DNA of 64,000 nucleotides. Source: Larix kaempferi (lineage: Eukaryota; Streptophyta; Pinopsida; Pinales; Pinaceae). Position numbers and translations under genes: made by a program. Below the pieces are notes generated by a model. The model did no database searches. It was not told the DNA's origin and saw nothing but the letters and a program-made list of their open reading frames with translations. Below, piece by piece: positions 37,901-46,014 of the stretch. The stretch lies in assembly GCA_027924585.1 (NCBI GenBank), contig BSBM01000877.1, positions 5,271,501 through 5,335,500 of the forward strand. Direction: 5' to 3'. Every line of letters starts with the position of its first letter. Position 1 is the stretch's first letter.

Positions 37901-40900
37901 CATGAAAACCTAACAGATAGAACTAAGATAGATCTATCAGATCGGTGACCAAGAGAGGTTCTTGAGTCATTTATTGTTTCAGTTCTCAGACAATGCAGAA
38001 GGCTACTTGTTTGAGAGTAGAGGACAAGTTGGATGGGGCTTATAAATTCAGTGCATGGAAGGCACAGATTGTGCTGCTTCTGAAGGAGAGCGAACTACGG
38101 GATGTTGTGGAGAGTACAGACACAAATTCAGTCATAGTTCCGACAGATGCAGCTGCCAAAGCAACGTATTAAAAGAAGAACATCTAAGCCCAGAGGATTC
38201 TCCTTGATGCAATCAACGAGCATGTTATCCCACATAACAATACTTTACACATGGTGCTAGATACATAACACTAAGGTACATCATCCAAAAGTGTGCCCCT
38301 CCTAGAGAGTGCGAATTGCCTCAGAGAGGCAAAAATGAAGTATGAAGCTCGATGATGAAAAACCCATGTGGAAGTGTGTCTGGAGCGTTTCTGGAGCTCA
38401 ACTGGAAATACACAACTCATATCTTTGCCATTCACTAGTCCTTTGTTCTGCTTTCCATGCCATGGTCACTTTAATTATTTTAATTAAATTGCTGAAATGA
38501 TTTCTAAATACTCAAAATGCCCAAAATAATCTCTTCCCTTACCCAAAGTACACATGACAACACGAATAAACTCAGAAGCATCAAATCCACTATAGACGAC
38601 TACTCATACACCCTGGATCAACCTGTAATAGCATTTGTGAATAATTTCCATCTATTATAATTAAAAATTTGCCCTGAATCTTAGAATCCTGAATCTCACT
38701 GAATCTTAGAATCCTGAATCTCACTGAACTTAGAATCCTGACTCTCATTGTGCCCAAACCCTTATTAGTAAAGCCAAACTCCATCTTGAGTGAATCCCTC
38801 ACTCCCAAGCCTCTAAGGGACTCCCTCTCTCAGATTTGATCATTCACTAATCACTAACCAACACAGGAGATATGACTCACTCCTATCCAACACAAGAGAT
38901 ATGGCTCACTCCTTTAACTATTGTGTCTATACAACTCTACATAGACTCTTTTATGACATTCACTTTATGTCAATACCATGGGACACCCAGTACCATGGGA
39001 CACATAATACCATGGGCCCTCCAATAACATTGACCATAAAGTATTACAGAAGACACTTTTACAAGGTTGTCTAGAGAGTTACTTTTTCGGATGACTTCTA
39101 TATGCTAGACACCCTCATGTAGAAGTACATGTTTGAGCTACAAAATCTAACATTCATCACCTTCACCTTACCAATCTACTTCATACTATGAAAATTCTTG
39201 CAAATTATTCATGAACCTTATTATTTGTGTATTGTTATGGAAAACCTACCAATGTTCAAAATTGTCTGGGACAGAAGGTCGAAAGATAATCTCCATTTGT
39301 CTTTGCCTTGAAATGACATCCTTAGATGGCTGAAGATTTGCAACAGTTACAGCCAAGGCATCAACTTTTGCATTTTGTTTTGTCGGGACTTCCTTGATAG
39401 TAAATGAATCAAATTACTCTATACCATTCCATGTTGCATGCCTATATCGTTTCAACTTGTTATTCTTCATTGAAAATTTATCCTTAACTTGCATTGTTAA
39501 TGTTTGCACTTTAATTGAATTATGTTAGATCTTTAATCTGAAAGATAGACAAGCACAGTAATACACAAGAACGCAAGAAATTTCTTCGGGGAAACCATAA
39601 AGGAGAAAACCCCGCAACTTCTTCAGTAATAGATTCGTTACATAGTACAATATCAAAGCAAGATAGAAAACCTAAAGATAAGATGACTTCTGCAGCTTCC
39701 TTCTTCTTCAGCGAACTTGTCTTTCTCTTCCTTGGGAGCGAATTTGCTTGTTGGTTTGTGTCCAAATGAGGGAGAGCACCTCCCTATTTCTACTTTATGT
39801 GTGACTGACCTAAATCCCCAATAAGGCCAACTTCCTCAACTAGCTGGGCCGACCTTTCCTAGGGAGACTCAAAATTATATTTTACATTTATCCTTTTGGG
39901 GACTATTTCCCTGACTTACAATGGAGGTTTTACCTCGATATTCTTACATGACCAAATACAATAATGACATCCCCGAATGGAGGAAAAACATCTCTGACGG
40001 AGGTACAATAAAAGTACAATAATAATATACAAAAGAATATCTTCCGAAGTTACATTTACAACAATATGCATGACCACCAGATCATAATCCCCTATAACCT
40101 CTGCAACCTTGATGCCCATATTTCTTGCTAATTGAAGGCCTAACAACAATGTCTCATATTTTTCCACGTTATTTGCAGACTTGATTTCCAAGCTGTAGGA
40201 AAAACTTGTGGGGTCACCTTGGAGAGAAGTGAAAACAATACTTGCACCTCCACTTAATCTGGACTGAGTTCCATCAAAAGGCATTTTCCAATTTATTTAA
40301 CTCTTCACTTCAAGTGCCATTTCAATCTTCGATACTAAAGAATGAGTCAGAATAGCATAGCTTTCGAAGTCATATTCTGTGCAAACGAACACATTCATTG
40401 GATCATTCGGATCCTCAACATGATACTTCGTCACTAGTTCCCTGTACAGTGTGACAAAGGTCCCTTCACACATTGGGATGGTAGTGTATGACAATTCCAT
40501 TTGAATACTACCTTCCAAACTTGCAACCCACTTTCTTGATAACAACATTCCCCAAGCATTTGGGACATTGATAACCACAATATCCATTAACACCAATATG
40601 TTTCTATATGTTGCCAACTTGCTGTTAAAGTCCTTGATCAAATCATAAACTTCAGTTTTTCTGGAATCCATAACACACTTTTCTGTAGGGACATGTGGTG
40701 TTTAAAACCTTAGCCCCCACTGATTCATGATCTTCAAAGACATAAGATTTGTGGATGGCCCATAATCCAGCATACAGTTATGAAGGAGCAATTCTTTCAC
40801 CATCAATGTAATGAAGAAAGGGGAGTGAGTACCATTTCCCCTTCTTTGATCCATTGCTTTCAATTCCACAGGACAATATTCCTTAATATCTTCAAATCCC

Positions 40901-43900
40901 AAATGTTTCTTCAATTTGCCCTTTTGTGATGGAATTCTTGAATGGTACATTCAATTTAGAAATCACATTTGTTGAATTATTGAATGGTACATTCAATTTA
41001 GAAATCACATTTGTTGAATTCTTCAATGGTACATTCAATTTAGAAATCACATTTGTTAAATTAATACTTAAATCACAATTTCTACCTATAGGTAAACTTT
41101 CTGATGATGATAACTTGGCAGCTCTAATTGTTTGGATAGGCTATGTACTTACATAAGCTGTTTGAGAAACCTGTCTTGTATTGGAAGTCTGTGGGGCCTT
41201 CCGATTTCTTTTCTAATTTGTGATCCAATTCTTCTCGCTGATCTTTTTTCTTATCACTTATTGAGTGGGCTTCTCACCATACATTCTTGTGATTTATATT
41301 AGATTCAATAATTTTTACGCTTTATTTCTTTCAAATTCTCAACACAAATTGCATAAGACTTCCCTTCTACATTGCAAATGAAATTATCTTCTTCAACATA
41401 GTCTAAGGTATCAACATCACTTTGATCTTCATTAGTTTTTCCATTCTGCCTTTTGGCTTCCTTGGTTGTTGGGCATGATTCCTCATGATGATTGTCCCAA
41501 CAAGTACGACACCATAACAAAACTTCATGATCAACCATATTAATAGGATTCAAAGGAACCATGGGTATTTTTTCCTGAGGACCTCTTGCTCTATCCCATC
41601 CACCATTTCCTCTTGGTGGATTCTGGTTTTGCTGAGACCTTTCCAAGTGAATCAACCTATTCTGGACAACAATATTCTGTTGATTGAAACTGGATTCCCA
41701 TTTGTCTTACTGCTTCGGTTAATGTTGTTAGGGGATCAGGAGCTGGATCAACTGTGTTTACTGCTTTTGTTCTAGGCTCTGCCCTAGCAGCATTTTCCCT
41801 AGATGAACCGATCATATTGCTCTTGTCAAAATATGTCATATTCTTCTCAATCTTCACAGATGACTCCTAGGCTGCTTTAAGGAGTATTTAATTAGTCATT
41901 TCAGTTCACCTGCGAACTAGAGAACTTACTAGGATATTGGACATTCTCATAACTATGTCTTTGGCTTTATTGTTTGTTGGGTAATAGCTGGGTTTGGGGG
42001 TTGAAACTTGAAACCTCTTTCCATAAACGCTGATGCTGCTGTATGGATTCCTATCTGCCGACCCCACATGCCCATGTATAGTTCTTAAAGATGTTAACAA
42101 ACAAATGCATCTCTAGTTAGTTACTTAGGGGATTGTGGTGATCAACTATCTTACTGGACTCCTAGGACAAGGTGATATAATGTGCAATTAACAATCCTCC
42201 CAAGTCACATGGCACGAGGACATGGGCAGAGGGCAAGAAAATACGAGTATCTGACATGGGACACGTTGACCCCGGAAACAGGACATGGGGACGCATCACA
42301 TATGTGTGTGTGTTGGGGGGGGTGTGGGGGTGTGTGGGTGTTAAAACATTTACAAATTACAAATACAGAAATGAAATATAGACATAAAGATCCAAATTAA
42401 TTAGAAACTAAAAGAACTGCTTAGTTTCAACCAATAGGATTTGAGATGATAATGTGAATCCCATAGGTTGACAATCCAAAATAGAAAATAATTAAAAAAT
42501 CTCAAATCCAAGTGCCACTTTCTAATTGAATAATAGTTAACCATGGCTAAACCCATCAGGAACCCTCAATTACTTATTCAATAAAAAACAATAAAATATA
42601 TGACAACAGAGTTTGGATAGATGTTGTGTAAACCTTGAAAAACTAAAAACTATTTATTATCAAGATCATTTTAAAATTAAAAAAAAACTTAAGATGTTTA
42701 ATGATTTTTCACATTATTTAGCAGTCATTCACTTTTATTTAGTGTGAAAATGAGTGCATTGTTTTGAATTTTTTAGTTCGGTTTTGCCGTTTTTATTTAG
42801 TATATCTTTTTTTAATTTTAATTATTAAACTAAACAAGTAAAATGGCCAAAGCTTATCAAAGACATTTATTTTAATTAATTTATATTTTGTTTAGAATTA
42901 TTAGAAGTTAAAATGTATAAATTTGTGACATGTATTTATTATAATAAATTAGTTATTAATTGTTATGAGTGTGGAGTTTAAGAAAATAAATTTTCACATT
43001 ATTTAGCTGTCATTCTCTTTTATTTTGTATGAAAAGGAGTGAAGTTTTTTTAGTTGATTCTTTTCTTTTTAATTTAATAAATATTTTACATTTATTATTA
43101 AATTAAACTAATAATTTATTATTTGTGCACAATAACTTAAATTCTTTATTATTATTTCTTGTAACTCTACATTAACCCGCTTTGCATGGAAATACTCAAT
43201 ACACCTTTACGTAGTGTGATGTGGCATATGCTCGTATTATTTTACTATTTTCCATAGAAGATCCATTCTTGTCTCCAAATTCCCCCTTATGTCATGTGGT
43301 CAATGCCACTTGGTGTTGGCTGCTACTCCCCCATTGGTAGTTTGTTTCTTTAATTTGTGTCTTATCCAACTTATCATCTTAACTCTTCAGTACATAAATA
43401 TAGGATGAAACTTTGGGGATTAAAACTCAAAATATAAAAGATTTGAATGAAATGCCTGGGGATGAATCACACGTTAAGAAATCTGATGATTAAAGTTGTC
43501 GAGTAGGGTCTTACAATTTTGTAGAATGGAAGATATTGTATGTATTGGCGCCCTTTTTCTATATTGCTTGTTAATTAGTCTTGCATCCGTACATCGCTCT
43601 TCTAACCCCCCTCCCCCAAGCTTCCTCTTTGTTTCTCTGCCTTGTGAGTGAGGGCATGGGAAGGATTTGATTGAGTTATCTTTAAGATCTTGTAAATGTT
43701 TTATATAGAGAAGTTGAGATTTTGTATGATTAAAACTTATGTTTCAACAATAAGTAGACTATGTTGTTTGGATGCACATATGGACTTAGTTTCTAACCTC
43801 TTTCTTATTTTGGTGAATAATATGACTTGGGAGGTGTAATAAAATAATTGAAAAAAATTGTGCAGTGGTCCAAGGGCTGTTTCTGTGATCAATTCTGTGT

Positions 43901-44023
43901 CAGAAAAGCTGGGTGGTGCAAGGGTGGTTGCAACTGAAGTTGTCCATGATACAGTTGATCATATTAGAGGAGCCATACAAAGATGGAGTGATGACGATAA
44001 AGTTGATCTTATTTTAACTACAG
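19806..44023 (+). CDS. CNX1: CNX1 molybdenum insertase, seven internal exons (partial gene)
   Basis: Exons: 19806-19907, 20023-20106, 20372-20599, 24637-24827, 25474-25578, 25868-26191 and 43866-44023, together 1192 coding bases. Family knowledge: plant CNX1 completes molybdenum cofactor in the cytosol. The MogA-like G domain adenylylates molybdopterin and the MoeA-like E domain inserts molybdate. Visible motifs are [24 protein letters not shown] and [10 protein letters not shown] (E domain), then VAILTVSDT and DRSGP (G domain, across the last junction). All junctions have GT-AG ends and consistent phases, with no stops, so the gene looks intact where seen. The N-terminal E-domain exons and the G-domain end (the GGTG motif onward) are outside the window or lost. 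The range covers about 60 percent of a roughly 670-residue family protein. Confidence 0.95.
20023..20106 (+). CDS. CNX1: CNX1 exon (E domain, STGDEL)
   Basis: Phase 0 to phase 0, 28 codons. Acceptor '...attgtag', donor 'gtatgc'. It carries [11 protein letters not shown], the signature start of the MoeA/MogA-like fold in subdomain 3. The 115-base intron before it is a normal plant size. Confidence 0.95.
20372..20599 (+). CDS. CNX1: CNX1 exon (E domain, GGVSMGD)
   Basis: Phase 0 to phase 0, 76 codons. Acceptor '...cttgcag', donor 'gtatgcc'. It starts IRDSNRAML and includes [14 protein letters not shown], the strongest family motif, which lines the molybdopterin/molybdate site in MoeA-type proteins. 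An hAT element begins only 94 bases after the donor. Confidence 0.96.
20694..21782. mobile_element. Non-autonomous hAT element, 1089 bp, intronic
   Basis: Perfect 8-bp target duplications TTTTATAC at 20686-20693 and 21783-21790. Terminal inverted repeats: CAAAGTTAC on the left against GTAACACTG on the right, which fits the hAT YARNG pattern. Both subterminal regions are rich in 'aatcgg' and 'ctcggga' type motifs. No transposase is encoded. Inside, a 30-bp direct repeat (21462-21491 and 21527-21556) lies near a GC-rich middle. Confidence 0.9.
21978..22838 (+). mobile_element. Copia solo LTR (same family as 58979-59803)
   Basis: Starts TGTTAAAATG and ends ATATTTACA. Flanking bases AGGTT (21973-21977) and AGGCT (22839-22843) are a target duplication with one change. 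It matches the 3' LTR of the copia element at 55926-59803 along its whole length, apart from small indels such as a longer 'gcatgcatgcatgc' run near 22031. It is in the same orientation as CNX1, so its promoter, if active, would read into downstream exons. Confidence 0.9.
23656..23946. mobile_element. Small hAT-like inverted-repeat element (MITE), 291 bp
   Basis: Terminal inverted repeat CAAAGTTACAAA against TTTGTAACACTG, the same termini as the element at 20694. Internal sequence is rich in 'atatcg'. The flanking 8 bases do not match each other (ATTTTAAT and GGACATAG), so the target duplication is lost or was never perfect. Confidence 0.65.
24637..24827 (+). CDS. CNX1: CNX1 exon (E domain, MKPGKPLTF and GLPGNPVSC)
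   Basis: Starts phase 0 and ends phase 2 (63 codons plus two bases). Acceptor '...aatgcag', donor 'gtttga'. It encodes [13 protein letters not shown] and [16 protein letters not shown], both MoeA family motifs. The following exon completes the split AG-A codon. Confidence 0.96.
25474..25578 (+). CDS. CNX1: CNX1 exon (E domain subdomain 4, first part)
   Basis: Enters with one base to complete Arg and leaves with GG of a split Gly codon. Acceptor '...cttgcag', donor 'gtgagc'. It encodes [19 protein letters not shown], the C-terminal MoeA subdomain. Confidence 0.95.
25868..26191 (+). CDS. CNX1: CNX1 exon (end of E domain, linker, start of G domain)
   Basis: Enters with one base and leaves with AG of a split Ser codon. 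Acceptor '...gtccag', donor 'gtgagc'. It encodes the end of the E domain ([24 protein letters not shown]), a linker of roughly 45 residues rich in Ser, Glu and Asn, then the first strand of the G domain, [20 protein letters not shown]. One exon therefore spans both catalytic domains, which confirms the plant E-then-G fusion. Confidence 0.96.
26192..27125 (+). other. Start of the 17.7-kb CNX1 intron, no gene seen
   Basis: AT-rich intron sequence with short simple runs (a 'tttatttattta' stretch near 26658). No protein similarity or terminal repeats found. Confidence 0.6.
27126..27714 (-). mobile_element. Copia family Z LTR (3' LTR of the reverse-strand fragment)
   Basis: On + it starts TGTTAGAG and ends CAACAACA. 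On the reverse strand it follows 'taagaggga', a polypurine tract. The sequence is collinear with the solo LTR at 39495-40066 and, reversed, with 37355-37915: 'cggggaaacc(ataaaggag)', the 'tctctc' run and a TATA-type segment. It lies downstream of the RNase H remnant at 28536, as a 3' LTR should. Confidence 0.8.
27715..28535 (-). repeat. Spacer with imperfect tandem repeats between copia RNase H and its LTR
   Basis: Blocks of the type 'caggagca(c/t)cccaggtgcattacg' recur at about 28168, 28235, 28365 and 28446 (spacings 67, 130 and 81). Units are imperfect and partly deleted. The equivalent place in the + strand family Z copy (36711-37110) also holds a tandem array, but with a different unit. 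ORFs through it (27997-28613) are not conserved. Confidence 0.65.
28536..28815 (-). pseudogene. Copia RNase H C-terminal fragment
   Basis: Reverse-strand frame with the RNase H end motifs [25 protein letters not shown] and TDVLTKPL, followed by EYFREKLGV. The N-terminal 20 or so residues of the ORF (28816-28865) are unrelated, so the element is broken at about 28816. 28816-29169 shows no gene. Confidence 0.88.
29170..29469 (+). repeat. Family X repeat, left half
   Basis: Shares the 'aacgcccgaccc...ccaggggggattc' block and a 'aagcacacaaa' block with 12560-12680. It is interrupted at 29470 by the family L solo LTR and continues at 34173. By-eye similarity only. Confidence 0.4.
29470..34172 (+). 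mobile_element. Family L solo LTR, with a nested hAT element
   Basis: Starts TGTTATCACA and ends GGTGATAACA. Flanked by a perfect 5-bp duplication, GTACT, at 29465-29469 and 34173-34177, with no internal region, so it is a solo LTR. Length is 4703 bp, or about 3790 bp without the hAT insertion and its duplication at 32660-33572. TATA-like TATTTAAA at 31951-31958. It lies inside the CNX1 intron in the sense direction. Confidence 0.92.
32668..33572. mobile_element. CCGG-rich non-autonomous hAT element, 905 bp
   Basis: Perfect 8-bp duplications GCCCAAAC at 32660-32667 and 33573-33580. Termini CAATGTTTTAAAAACCGG and CCGGTTTTCAAAACACTG form an inverted repeat fitting hAT. Both subterminal regions are packed with AACCGG/CCGGTT words. 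A perfect 20-bp inverted repeat (33424-33443 with 33455-33474, 11-base spacer) lies near the right end. No transposase. The ORF at 33347-33658 is just the repeat translated. A second copy begins at 63852. Confidence 0.93.
34173..35064 (+). repeat. Family X repeat, right half
   Basis: Continues the family X repeat after the solo LTR (after the GTACT duplicate): 'aaagtatgctctt' near 34275 and the 'agggaccacccccattggctt' type block near 34827, in the same order as 12915 and 13595. From about 34960 the sequence passes into copia coding sequence. No intact gene. Confidence 0.4.
35065..36653 (+). pseudogene. Copia family Z reverse transcriptase and RNase H (pseudogene)
   Basis: Degenerate pol, with numerous stops and at least one frameshift near 35280. 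Visible in order: [50 protein letters not shown], the reverse transcriptase active site LYVDDLF (about 35680), [21 protein letters not shown], then RNase H with [21 protein letters not shown] and [12 protein letters not shown]. Gag, protease and integrase are absent upstream, where family X sequence begins. It would copy element RNA into DNA if intact. Conserved order and motifs leave no doubt about the family. Confidence 0.93.
36711..37110 (+). repeat. Minisatellite between copia pol and the 3' LTR, unit about 92 bp
   Basis: 'caggtatggga' starts units at 36711, 36803, 36895, 36989 and 37070 (spacings 92, 92, 94 and 81). Each includes 'gaaatcccattgg' or a close variant and 'ggtagtagatgg'. Five units, imperfect. 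Non-coding. The segment 37111-37354 leads to the polypurine tract 'gagaggga' before the LTR. Confidence 0.85.
37355..37915 (+). mobile_element. Copia family Z LTR flanked by internal sequence on both sides
   Basis: Starts TGTTGGATTT after the purine tract 'gagagggag' and ends AAACCTAACA. TATA-type TATAAATA near 37595. Homologous to the LTRs at 27126 and 39495. On its left is the end of pol and on its right is the start of gag, so this single LTR serves as 3' LTR of one unit and 5' LTR of another. Confidence 0.85.
37993..38265 (+). pseudogene. Copia family Z gag N-terminus (pseudogene)
   Basis: From the ATG at 37993, a frame with [18 protein letters not shown] and ELRDVVEST, the typical start of plant copia Gag. 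It is interrupted by stops at about 38170 and 38188, after which [16 protein letters not shown] still continues the homology. Truncated before the zinc knuckle. It lies 77 bases after the LTR, the normal distance. Confidence 0.78.
38266..39489 (+). other. No recognisable gene; short tandem repeats
   Basis: Contains a three-copy 25-bp tandem repeat ('gaatcttagaatcctgaatc' type) at 38676-38750, and short repeats of 'ccaacac(a)ggagatatg' near 38858 and 'ccatgggaca' near 38977. Otherwise AT-rich intron sequence. Confidence 0.6.
39495..40066 (-). mobile_element. Copia family Z solo LTR
   Basis: Flanked by perfect duplications TGCAT at 39490-39494 and 40067-40071. On + it begins TGTTAATG and ends CAACAATA; by comparison with 27714 (CAACAACA) the terminal CA has mutated to TA. 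It is inserted at or next to the end of the reverse-strand gypsy relic at 40072-42100. Confidence 0.85.
40072..42100 (-). pseudogene. Reverse-strand gypsy Gag-protease and RNase H relic
   Basis: Read on the reverse strand from right to left: a Gag-end region with a zinc-knuckle-like [13 protein letters not shown] (about 41510); a region with YSRIPSQKG and the protease-like [11 protein letters not shown] (about 40770), whose catalytic D-S/T-G is D-Y-G; the post-protease block [17 protein letters not shown]; then at once a RNase H segment, [18 protein letters not shown] through [12 protein letters not shown]. Frames shift between pieces. The reverse transcriptase, which should lie between protease and RNase H, is missing, with a gap of only about a dozen bases. 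Clearly dead. Its [12 protein letters not shown] motif shows a common origin with family L. Confidence 0.78.
40932..41057 (+). repeat. Three perfectly spaced 42-bp tandem repeats
   Basis: Units start at 40932, 40974 and 41016, nearly identical, around 'ggtacattcaatttagaaat'. The period is 14 codons, so the repeat could expand without a frameshift. It lies within the gypsy relic. Confidence 0.9.
42101..43865 (+). other. End of the 17.7-kb CNX1 intron, AT-rich, no gene
   Basis: Very AT-rich sequence with no recognisable protein or element termini, apart from a G-rich tract at 42315-42338. Ends with the acceptor '...ttgtgcag'. Confidence 0.7.
43866..44023 (+). CDS. CNX1: CNX1 exon (G domain, MogA-like)
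   Basis: Enters with one base completing Ser of the DRSGP motif and leaves at phase 1 after ILTT. Acceptor '...gtgcag', donor 'gtttct'. It encodes [20 protein letters not shown] and [14 protein letters not shown]. The next family motif (GGTGF) should begin the following exon, which was not found in the remaining 20 kb. The exon is intact but sits between introns of 17.7 kb and at least 20 kb. Confidence 0.95.
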
Positions 44024-45486
44024 GTTTCTTCTTTTCACCCTTCAAAATACAGTTTTAAGAGATTGTTTAATCTTAGCTAGCAAATATATGCTTGATGGTT
44101 TTCTCTGATGTTTCATTGTAGTTAAATATTCTCATTGATGAATAGCTTGAGATACCTCATATTTTTTTCTCTGAAAATGTATTCATAGATCCTGCTTGCA
44201 ATACATTTATGTGCTGGGAATTAGTGCATATGCTTATCTTTTTTAATATCAAAATCTATTATTGATCATTCATTTTGTTGAGAATCCTTATTGTTTAACA
44301 AAATGTTGTATTATGTCAAGTTTTGACTCTCTTCACATCTATTGCTTAAGGAACTGTCACATGCTTATCAGTGGCCATAATTAAGCATTATTATTCCTAT
44401 TGCTCAAGTTTGCTTTTGCAGTTGATTAAAAAGTGGTTAGTGATTCCTGGTTGATTAATGTTCTCATTTCTCTAGTTTCATTAAAAAAATACTAAATCCT
44501 CAATGTGTTTGAATGTTGTTTTGGACATCCCATTTCTCTGTTGTACAGTATTATGAATTGTCCGATTTATATATAATTTGTAAATTCTAATTGGGATGGC
44601 TATACACTTTCAATTTAAGTTGCATTGAAACAGATACAGAAACTGTACAAGCCAAAAAGAGAGTTATCATTGTATCATATGTAACTTATGTTTCTCTTTT
44701 ACATGACACTGATTTACTTGTTGTGGGTTGTCTCACTATGAATACCCGTGTTACATCTTGCTATCAAGCTGAATCCATGGTTAAAGCTGCAACAAAGAAG
44801 AATTTCTGCTACATGAGCACAATATAAGCGTTTTAGTTTGATTCTTCTCATCATCTTTTAGATAATTTTGTATCTGGCATTCTTCTTGCAAACTATATGG
44901 CAACACTCTAAGCCACAATATGTCAATGATGATTAGTCTATGGGTGTACTTCCCAGTTAATATTTAGGCAGGGACATTTTCCCTAATTTTAGTCTTAGAA
45001 TGAACTGTAAACTTTTGTTAAAGCATTTAATTTGTGTTGTTTCATCGACTTTGCCCAAGGTGCTTCAATGTGGTTGTAGATTTTCTTCTTCTTCTGCCTA
45101 TTCTCAGAGTAGATTGGCTGGTTGAATTGCTATCAAGAAAGTGTCTACTTTTTCACTGTTGATCCCTGTAGTCAAAATGATCTGGATTTTGTAGAAAATG
45201 AAATGAAGACGAAAATATAAATGGAACATCTTGCCAATATATTGTAGAGAGAACATAGATATATTGGCAAGATGGTTGTTTTTGCAGATAACAGGTTAAA
45301 GTTTCTGGAGTTCTCACATGCTTTCTTAGGAAAAAGCACACGTCCCCATATGGAGCCAATTGTTACCACCCAATTTGCACGAGGATGATTGGAAGGACAA
45401 AAGATGACAGAGAACTAGGGGAATTGCAGTTCCAAGGCTTATCTTGAGCAGTCTTCTTCTTCTTCATCTTCTGCATCTCTTTTCCC
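44024..45486 (+). other. CNX1 intron or downstream sequence, no gene seen
   Basis: AT-rich, no protein similarity. A short inverted repeat around 'catcttgccaatatat' (about 45227-45274) is present. ORFs such as 44591-44827 have no support. Confidence 0.6.
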
Positions 45487-46014
45487 CAGTGTAGTCAGAC
45501 TCAGACTCAGACCCGGCAAAGACTTGGCTGGCTTGGGACTTGGCAGACTCGGCGTCTCGGATAAGATTCGGCAAAGACTCGGCAAATATGAAAAATATGA
45601 AAAAAATAAAAAATGTGGTGACTTTTAAGCACAAAAAACATAGATAATGACATTTCTAATCCATATAAGTTATAAAAACAATTCTATGCAGAAGTTCATT
45701 AGATCATCTCATAAAAATTAATAATACAACATTTGACACTCCATATTTGAATGCAAAATAGTGAACTGAAAGATGATTCCTTGAACACATTCCAAAATAG
45801 TATCAAGTTCAAATACATAGGTAAACATAACTAGAAAATAAAAAAAAGATAGTGTCTCCAAGTCCAAACTTGATTCTCATGGATGACTACGAGCAATGGA
45901 ACGCCTAGTATAAGCCCTACTAGAGCTAGTGACAACATCACTAGATGGAAAAATCAACTGTGATGCAGGTGTGTTTGGCATTTCCATTTCAGAGAATGGT
46001 ACACCAAAGGAACC
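45487..46014. mobile_element. hAT element fragment cut by a family L LTR
   Basis: Starts CAGTGTAGTCAGACTCAG, an hAT-like terminus, followed by dense 'gactcgg(c)' motifs as in the elements at 20694 and 53634. The reverse-strand ORF 45877-46209 starts inside the LTR; its part left of the LTR is open and Ser-rich, with no recognised domain. The family L LTR begins at 46015, so the other end of this element is not visible. Confidence 0.5.

Noticed and set aside
44591-44827. Possible further CNX1 exon after 44023
   Set aside because: The translation (with stretches such as RVIIVSYVTYVSL) does not resemble the MogA C-terminal half, and no GGTG motif or proper splice pair fits.
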